Below are positions 63,959 through 64,000 of a DNA stretch of 64,000 nucleotides, piece by piece. The translations under genes were made by a program, and so were the position numbers. The notes beneath the pieces are model-generated. The model did no database searches. It had not been told where the DNA came from and saw only the letters and a program-made list of their open reading frames with translations. The DNA is from Ruminococcus sp. AM22-13 (GTDB taxonomy: Bacteria; Bacillota; Clostridia; Lachnospirales; Lachnospiraceae). The stretch spans positions 417 through 64,416 of the forward strand of contig NZ_QRIL01000006.1 in the NCBI RefSeq assembly GCF_003471165.1, in the 5' to 3' direction. The first letter of the stretch is position 1. Each line of letters begins with the position of its first letter.

Positions 63959-64000
63959 TTACCTGTTATCCTTCTCACGCTGCTTTAAAACCAGTGCATA

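Overview
The window reads as the chromosome of a spore-forming, low-GC Firmicute of the Lachnospiraceae type (Blautia/Ruminococcus/Dorea-like). Evidence: sporulation genes (cotJABC, spoIIGA-sigE, sigK), Clostridia-style heat-shock and tRNA-modification clusters, DUF5716/DUF5717 proteins that I associate with Lachnospiraceae, strong AGGAGG ribosome-binding sites, and several TTG and GTG starts. I saw no tRNA, rRNA, CRISPR array or prophage. Most genes lie on the minus strand.

Layout. 1-0.9 kb: an FMN riboswitch with its terminator, reading off the left edge, then a minus-strand operon of three small membrane or secreted proteins; the first of these has an in-frame TGA. 1.9-7.1 kb: an accessory, decaying stretch with a DUF5684 membrane protein, a TraX-like protein, a twice-frameshifted aldo/keto reductase, a frameshifted IS1182-type element, and pieces of a RuBisCO-like protein and a PdxA2 dehydrogenase. 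7.1-12.5 kb: an MBL-fold hydrolase, the cotJABC spore-coat operon and the TrkA-TrkH potassium uptake system. 12.6-21.5 kb: a PflX-like radical SAM protein, spoIIGA-sigE behind a spoIIG-type promoter, a YdiB-like shikimate dehydrogenase, DUF218, SEC-C and HAD proteins, and purB-purA. 21.6-24.3 kb: a polar amino-acid ABC transporter. 24.6-30.3 kb: a three-gene operon encoding a 1195-aa DUF5717 protein, an Hsp70/actin-fold DUF5716 protein and a helical-repeat protein of unknown role. 30.6-37.4 kb: a secreted transglutaminase-like protein, glycerate kinase, a nitronate monooxygenase-like protein, a BioB-like mini-ORF with bioY, a Dus enzyme and sigK.

37.4-50.4 kb is mostly RNA-modification housekeeping: trhP and trmR (wobble mo5U), an MltG-like fragment protein, a YlbF protein, RNase J, yrzB-ruvX-ireB, mtaB, an HPr-like protein without the active-site His, thiI with a cysteine desulfurase, rsmE, prmA and a PAP2 phosphatase. 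50.5-57.9 kb: hrcA-grpE-dnaK-dnaJ under a CIRCE element, then uvrB. 58-64 kb: two tandem BvgS-type hybrid histidine kinases.

The most unusual signals are: (1) a family of about 145-160 bp intergenic repeats whose linker blocks are conserved while their hairpin stems are swapped for different sequences; (2) a 127-bp nested palindrome between hrcA and uvrB; (3) the DUF5717/DUF5716/helical-repeat operon; (4) a 45-codon ORF resembling the extreme N-terminus of biotin synthase, coupled to bioY; (5) a 21-bp-spaced spoIIG-type promoter; (6) a sigK whose TTG start lies just downstream of a sigma-K-like promoter and which would make no pro-sequence.
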